64,000 bases of DNA, from NCBI RefSeq assembly GCF_002355415.1, contig NZ_AP014936.1:1054001-1118000 (forward strand), in the 5' to 3' direction. The first letter of the stretch is position 1. Each line of letters starts with the position of its first letter. Positions 59,262 through 64,000 of the stretch are shown here, piece by piece. The notes beneath the pieces are model-generated. The model did not search any database. It was not told where the DNA came from and saw only the letters and a program-made list of their open reading frames with translations. The DNA comes from Sulfurifustis variabilis. GTDB lineage: Bacteria; Pseudomonadota; Gammaproteobacteria; Acidiferrobacterales; Sulfurifustaceae. Both the position numbers and the translations under genes were made by a program.

Positions 59262-59306
59262 CTTCCCACTCTCCCTCATTCCCTCGCTCTCGAGGAGAGA
59301 GGGAAG
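59262..59306. repeat. Imperfect inverted repeat between ccmB and ccmC
   Basis: CTTCCCACTCTCCCTC at 59262-59277 pairs with GAGGAGAGAGGGAAG at 59292-59306, an extended hairpin in the only sizeable gap inside the minus-strand ccm operon. It resembles common intergenic repeats and may stabilise or partly end the ccmAB transcript. Confidence 0.6.
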
Positions 59307-59336
59307 CGAGCCGAGCGTGCCGCGCACGATTCTCAT

Positions 59337-60013
59337 TCAATCGAGCGAGACGCGCAGGGCGGCGGCAGTGGCCCAGGGAGCGAAGCTCAACGCCAGAACC
59401 AGGAAAGCACCCAGAAGGGAAAAGTGCGCTTCGGTGTCTAGACCGGTGACGGCCGCCGCGACGCTGCCGGCGCCAAAAATGAGGACGGGAGTATATAGCG
59501 GCAGCACCAGCAGCGAAACCAGAACGCCGCCGCCGCGCAGGCCGAGCGTGAGCGCCGCTCCGGTGGCGCCGAGGAGGCTCAGTACCGGCGTCCCCAGGAG
59601 CAGCGAGAGCACCAGGGCCGGCATGCCGGCCGCGGGAAGCTGCATCTGAAGGGCGAGGAGCGGCGACAGCAGGACGAGCGGCAGACCGGTCAACAGCCAG
59701 TGCGCGGCGACCTTCGCGAGGACCAGCACCCCGAGCGGATGGGGAGCGAGGAGCAGCTGCTCCAGCGTTCCGTCGGCGTAGTCGTTCGCGAACAGGCGAT
59801 TGAGCGAGAGCATCGTCGCAAGCAGCGCCGCGACCCAGACGACGCCGGGGGCGAGGGTCGCCAGTACGCCGGGCTCGGGACCGACGCCCAACGGGAAGAG
59901 GCTGACCACGATCGCGAAGAAGATGACGGGCGTCAGCACGTCCTGTGCGCGTCGCAGCGCGGCGGTCAGGTCGCGCCGGGCCACGCAGAGCGCTGCCGAG
60001 AAAAGGGAAGCGC

Positions 60014-60017
<4 letters not shown>
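59337..60017 (-). CDS. ccmB: Heme exporter protein CcmB
   Basis: A 226-residue six-helix membrane permease that pairs with the ATPase CcmA. The N terminus (AALCVARRDLTAALRRAQD) and the FFAIVVSLFPLGVGPEP, NRLFANDYADGTLEQLLLAP and LGTPVLSLLGATGAALTLGLR stretches are the family features. The GTG at 60017 overlaps the TGA of ccmA (GTGA). The C terminus runs up to a 138-bp gap before ccmC. Confidence 0.94.
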
Positions 60018-60712
<695 letters not shown>

Positions 60713-60727
60713 AGGTTCCTCGCAAAC

Positions 60728-60803
60728 TGGTGCCCCGGAGACGAATTGAACGTCCGACCTGCCGCTTAGGAGGCGGCTGCTCTATCCACTGAGCTACCGG
60801 GGC
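60728..60803 (-). tRNA. tRNA-Arg (CCT)
   Basis: A 76-base cloverleaf including the encoded CCA end. The acceptor stem begins GCCCCGG and ends CCGGGGC-ACCA; the D arm is GCTCAGTGGATAGAGC; the anticodon loop is CTCCTAA (anticodon CCT) between GCCGC and GCGGC. It reads AGG codons of arginine. Confidence 0.95.
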
Positions 60804-60910
60804 GTCGGGCGAATTCTAGCGGAAATGAGGGGGTGCCGCAGACGACTGCCGGGGATCGTGAGGATGGCGGAACCCGGGCGGGTTCCGCCTTGATCAGGAT
60901 CAACGGGATT

Positions 60911-60986
<76 letters not shown>

Positions 60987-61005
60987 GTGAGTGCTCGCAA
61001 TTGTA

Positions 61006-62955
61006 TTACAAGCCCGATGGTTTGGTCATCCGTGGGCCGAGCGAGGAAGCAGCAGAAGGCGGATGGTCCAGTTCTTCAAGGACCCTGGCCCAGCGCTTCA
61101 TCTCCTCCGTATCTCCCCGTCGCCCGGCCAATTGGTGCACTTCTCGGGCAAGGGAAGCGAAGCTGCCCAAGTCGGTCTCTATGGACGCCCACTGCTTTAC
61201 GCCCTTGGACACCTCGTACGCCTTTCCTTCTTCCCCTCTCCGTACGTACAGTTTAGTCAGCTCCAATCGAATCACGCTGGCGGTCGGAAGGCGGCGGAGC
61301 GCTTCTTCAAGAAGCGCCTGCGCAGGCGCAAGGCGATTCGGGTCTCCGGAGGCGATATGAACCCTTGCCAGATAGAACTGGGAAAACGGCATGCCAGGGC
61401 CGTATTCGGCAAAGCGCTCGGCTTCCTTCATCGCGTGTTCGCAATAGTAAAGGCGCTCTTCCCGCGTCAGGGCCGATTCGGCACGGCGGACGAAGTACCA
61501 TATGAGCCATTCGCGGGGCGCAAGGTTTGATGATCGAACAGCGGACAGCACGTTTGACAACCGAAACTGCATCGTGCTGTCCAGCCGCGATATCCACGGC
61601 CTGCTGTCCGAGTAGATCTTGAAGATCAACCCATCGATCACGAGGCTGACGGTGGCAAGGAGGAGCAGCGCGATACCCATTGCCCTGAGTGCGGCGCGTG
61701 CCGGCTTTCCAGGGAGGAGGCCGCTCGTCTTCGCTGGAAATGCAACTTCCCACGAGCGGGCGAGGAACAGTCCGGTCAGCAGGATCAACGCCGGTACGTT
61801 GTGGATGAAGTTCACGGACGCATGCAACGAAATGGCGGCGATGCCGAGAAGCAAGCCGCAAGAGTCTCGGCAGGAAGGGTTTCGCGCCATTGCTCTTCCG
61901 AAAAGCCAGACGGGCACCGCAACCGTGAAAAGCAGAAGAAAAATGAAGAGGACAACCCCGCCTTCCTGAAGGGCCTGGAGATAGTCGTTGTGAGCGAAGT
62001 TGCCCGCTGAGGTGTCCATGGGCGAACGATAAGCGGCGTAAAGGGTCTTGAAAGTACCCAAGCCGGTACCGATTATCGGCGCTCCCTCGTTAACGAATAT
62101 CTTCCAGGTCCCCTCCCACAACAATAAGCGTTCACGCACGGAGGCATCCGCCTGAATGTAGGCGGCCGGTTGGGAAGGTATGCCCGACTGCGGCTCCGGG
62201 GACCGTATTGCCGGCGACCAACCCACGGCAAGGTAGGCAAAGGCCGCAAGCGCAAGGAAGCGAATTATGCGCGGTCGCGCTCCGGCTATACCGCGGGCCG
62301 CCCATGCGGCGAGCGGCAACGTGAGCGCAAGCGCCAAAAGCGCCCCGCGCGACTGCGACATGAAGAGCGCCGCGATCAGAAGCAGGGCGATGCCGAGCAC
62401 GACCTTCGGGCTGAAACCTCGCGGCGTCTCGCCGCGAAAATACTGATAGGTCAGTGGCAGGAGAAGCATGTTGAGCAGGGCGCCGAACGCGTTCGGATCG
62501 TTGAACGGACCGTGCGCGCGCTCGTGGAAATAGACGTAATCGACGGCCGCCCACACGGCGAGGAAGGCGCCAGCCACCACCAAGGCCCGCCAAAGCTTTC
62601 GCCAGGAAGCGTCGCTGTCTCCCTGCAGCGGCCACGCGAGAAACGACACCGGCAGCGCCGCCAGCGTTAGCGCGTGCAGCCAGGAGATGTGTGGATAGAT
62701 GCTCCACGCGGGCGAGATCAGGAGCCAAGCCAGATAAGCGATGGCGAGAAGAGAAATCGGCTGAAACCCGGTCCATCCGGACCAGCGGACCGCGGCGACC
62801 AGCCAGGCTGCAAGCAGCGCGGCAGTGAGCGAGAAGACGTGCAGGTTATGGGCGGGCCCGAGGTAGAAGGCCGAGGCAACGATGCTGAGGAACAGGAGCC
62901 AGACGGAGACCGGTGGAACGCTCCCGTGCTGCGGAGATTGCTGAGCGTCCGACAA
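61006..62955 (-). CDS. O-antigen ligase-like pilin glycosyltransferase (PglL/TfpO type)
   Basis: A 649-residue inner-membrane protein with about 11-12 helices and a periplasmic loop carrying the conserved FAHNDYLQALQEGG (His322), the signature of Wzy_C/WaaL/PglL ligases. The last 200 residues are a TPR-like domain typical of the PglL branch that glycosylates type IV pilins. The gene lies directly downstream of pilA, supporting that role. Its base composition is visibly lower in GC than the neighbouring core genes, hinting at transfer. The start was placed at TTG 62955 because upstream codons cross the pilA terminator; this is uncertain. Confidence 0.82.
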   Translation of the reverse strand: MSDAQQSPQHGSVPPVSVWLLFLSIVASAFYLGPAHNLHVFSLTAALLAAWLVAAVRWSGWTGFQPISLLAIAYLAWLLISPAWSIYPHISWLHALTLAALPVSFLAWPLQGDSDASWRKLWRALVVAGAFLAVWAAVDYVYFHERAHGPFNDPNAFGALLNMLLLPLTYQYFRGETPRGFSPKVVLGIALLLIAALFMSQSRGALLALALTLPLAAWAARGIAGARPRIIRFLALAAFAYLAVGWSPAIRSPEPQSGIPSQPAAYIQADASVRERLLLWEGTWKIFVNEGAPIIGTGLGTFKTLYAAYRSPMDTSAGNFAHNDYLQALQEGGVVLFIFLLLFTVAVPVWLFGRAMARNPSCRDSCGLLLGIAAISLHASVNFIHNVPALILLTGLFLARSWEVAFPAKTSGLLPGKPARAALRAMGIALLLLATVSLVIDGLIFKIYSDSRPWISRLDSTMQFRLSNVLSAVRSSNLAPREWLIWYFVRRAESALTREERLYYCEHAMKEAERFAEYGPGMPFSQFYLARVHIASGDPNRLAPAQALLEEALRRLPTASVIRLELTKLYVRRGEEGKAYEVSKGVKQWASIETDLGSFASLAREVHQLAGRRGDTEEMKRWARVLEELDHPPSAASSLGPRMTKPSGL

Positions 62956-62987
62956 GGCGAGCTTCAGTTGTTGTTTGCGGGTTCCAG

Positions 62988-63020
62988 AAAAAAGAAAAGC
63001 CAGCGAAATCGCTGGCTTTT
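62988..63020 (-). terminator. Intrinsic terminator after pilA
   Basis: AAAAGCCAGCG and CGCTGGCTTTT form an 11-bp stem with an ATTT loop, followed on the minus strand by a C and six T residues. It begins 19 bp after the pilA stop and probably limits read-through into the ligase gene. Confidence 0.85.
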
Positions 63021-63038
63021 CCCAAGCTCCGTGACAGG

Positions 63039-63503
63039 TTACGGGAGACTGGCGTCGGTCGTCCGGCAATTGCTCGGAATGAACTTCACATCCGTGCCGG
63101 AAATAGTAGTCACGCAGGTCCAGCGAATACTGTTGTCGGTGTCAACTTCACCCTGCAGGCCGACCTTCTCGCTGTTCAGCACGCCGTTGATGTTCTGCAT
63201 CGTGGCACTGATGCGCACCAGGCTGGCGCTGGAATCGAACGAGTACCCCATCGCGCTGATGTAGTTCGCGTTCGGTGCCGTGTTGATGCCGGCTTCATCG
63301 GCATCCGCGGGCGGGTTGGGGTTGCTGGCAACGAACTCCGCAACCGAAGCCTTGGCGCCGTCGAGGTACGCGAGCGGCTCAGACACCTTGGAACGCGCGA
63401 TGTACTCCTGATAAGCGGGCAGCGCGATCGCGGCGAGAATGCCGACGATGGCCACCACGATCATCAGTTCGATGAGGGTGAAACCCTTTTGGACTGTTCT
63501 CAT
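63039..63503 (-). CDS. pilA: Type IV major pilin PilA
   Basis: A 154-residue prepilin. The short leader MRTVQKG is cut before Phe8 ([10 protein letters not shown]); the mature Glu5 (Glu12) needed for assembly is present. The N-terminal hydrophobic helix ([20 protein letters not shown]) forms the fibre core, and the C-terminal disulfide loop is bounded by Cys130 and Cys146, with a short tail DASLP that could hold a glycosylation Ser. The start at 63503 has GGAGG five bases upstream. The neighbouring pilR suggests control by PilSR, although no sigma-54 box was clear. Confidence 0.94.
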   Translation of the reverse strand: MRTVQKGFTLIELMIVVAIVGILAAIALPAYQEYIARSKVSEPLAYLDGAKASVAEFVASNPNPPADADEAGINTAPNANYISAMGYSFDSSASLVRISATMQNINGVLNSEKVGLQGEVDTDNSIRWTCVTTISGTDVKFIPSNCRTTDASLP

Positions 63504-63646
63504 GTTGCCTCCAGTTTTAACCTCGTTGAACGAGGGCGTCCCGGAAATAACCGGCCCACTCACTGTGGTACCGTTCTTGGTTGAGCATTTGGCCCTTGGC
63601 GAGTCCCTTCCGGGCCGATGCTTTCCGGAACATCCTCCACTTGGTT

Positions 63647-63675
63647 TTACTTAGCAGCGCCCGTCCCGATGTCAA
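63647..63675 (-). promoter_or_regulatory. Putative sigma-70 promoter for pilA
   Basis: TTGACA (63675-63670) is a perfect -35 box; the hexamer TAAGTA 17 bases downstream (63652-63647) is a poor -10. It would give a leader of about 140 bases. Confidence 0.4.
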
Positions 63676-63853
63676 CGCGGGTCCGGGTGCGGCCGCCGAT
63701 ACGCGAACGTATCGGCGTAAAATCATGCAGGGAATATGCCACCGGATTGGTGCGTGGCTGGGGGCGGGCACTACGTTGATCGCCCGATTCGTTGTGCTCG
63801 TCGCGATTTCGGGGTTCGGAACCGGCCCCGCAGAGTCGGACGGAACGGGAGGT

Positions 63854-63887
63854 GCCGATTTTCGTCAATTTACTGACGAAAAGCGGC
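63854..63887 (-). terminator. Strong hairpin after pilR
   Basis: GCCG-(mismatch)-TTTTCGTCA pairs with TGACGAAAA-(mismatch)-CGGC around a six-base loop, ten bases after the pilR stop. No T-tract follows the stem, so it may work as a 3' end stabiliser or factor-independent pause. Confidence 0.6.
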
Positions 63888-63896
63888 TCACGGCCG

Positions 63897-64000
63897 TCAG
63901 GTGATGCCCAGTTTCTCGAGCTTGTAGCGCAGCGCCCGAAAGCTGATCCCCAGCAGCTTGGCCGCCGCGGTCTTGTTCTGGCTGGTGCGCGCCAGGGCGC
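63897..64000 (-). CDS. pilR: PilR-type response regulator, C-terminal end (runs off the window)
   Basis: Only the last 33 residues and stop are visible: a Fis-type helix-turn-helix (SQNKTAAAKLLGISFRALRY followed by KLEKLGIT) as found at the C terminus of NtrC-family activators. The position directly upstream of pilA on the same strand makes PilR the most likely member. PilR activates pilA with sigma-54 RNA polymerase. Confidence 0.8.
   Translation of the reverse strand, partial: ALARTSQNKTAAAKLLGISFRALRYKLEKLGIT

Larger units (their letters stand above)
63504..63896 (-). other. pilR-pilA intergenic region (393 bp)
   Basis: No gene was found. It holds the pilR 3' hairpin, the pilA leader, a TTGACA element at 63670-63675 and a strong ribosome site before pilA. 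A canonical sigma-54 GG-N10-GC site, expected for pilA, was searched for by eye and not found. Confidence 0.6.

Noticed and set aside
62956-63069. Start of the pilin ligase within or before the pilA terminator
   Set aside because: It would translate through the terminator hairpin and overlap the pilA end; the extra residues have no membrane-helix or family character.
63504-63700. Sigma-54 promoter for pilA
   Set aside because: Expected from pilR, but no GG-N10-GC element with a good consensus was found by eye.

Overview
The window is 64 kb of GC-rich chromosome from a Gram-negative proteobacterium. It carries LptF/LptG, a complete System I cytochrome c maturation set, outer-membrane lipoproteins and barrels, and a type IV pilin. 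The pepA-holC-valS order divergent from lptF-lptG, a DUF3301 protein and a Rep helicase point to Gammaproteobacteria, perhaps a Chromatiales- or Acidiferrobacterales-like lineage; the lineage is inferred, not seen. Genes are dense, many overlap by 4 bp (ATGA or GTGA), and GTG/TTG starts are common. No CRISPR array, rRNA operon, prophage or insertion sequence was found.

Layout. 1-5.7 kb: the 5' part of lon behind a small heat-shock protein, a DUF763 protein, a zinc-peptidase-like protein, a patatin phospholipase, and a lipoprotein/monooxygenase/alcohol dehydrogenase run. 5.8-12 kb: a protein with a cyclic-nucleotide-binding-like tail, a CPBP membrane protease, and a three-module lipid enzyme (acyl carrier, FAAL-type ligase, acyltransferase) divergent from a phosphodiesterase-like protein. 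12-21.9 kb: rhlE, DUF72, an orphan PAS histidine kinase, mscL, a SleB-like hydrolase, a MipA-like barrel, an M28 peptidase, a DUF2459 lipoprotein and a thioredoxin-fold protein.

21.9-26.9 kb is the most distinctive metabolic island: senA, senB and senC, the selenoneine pathway. SenC (selenophosphate synthetase) is fused to an N-terminal FAD oxidoreductase. A composite inverted repeat separates senB from senC and supplies the last codons of SenB. No egtD for hercynine supply lies in the window.

26.9-43.1 kb is mixed: a PDC sensor-like protein, an OmpA lipoprotein, a ParS-type antitoxin without toxin, a Sel1/coiled-coil protein, a protein acetyltransferase (Pat) coupled to a bactofilin-like membrane protein, a fused one-chain molybdenum hydroxylase, CnoX-like cochaperone, aroG, prfC, a Tat-exported aldo/keto reductase and a type II NADH dehydrogenase. 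43.3-53.7 kb is core: rep, valS, holC and pepA on the minus strand, lptF-lptG on the plus strand.

54-60.7 kb holds the cytochrome c maturation genes split into two convergent operons: ccmF-ccmH-ccmI (+) and ccmA-B-C-D-E-G (-), whose stop codons abut. Two tRNA genes (Arg-CCT and Ala-CGC) follow. The window ends with a pilin-glycosylation ligase of lower GC, the pilin gene pilA and the 3' end of pilR, an arrangement (pilin, ligase, tRNA) like the pilin exchange locus of Pseudomonas.
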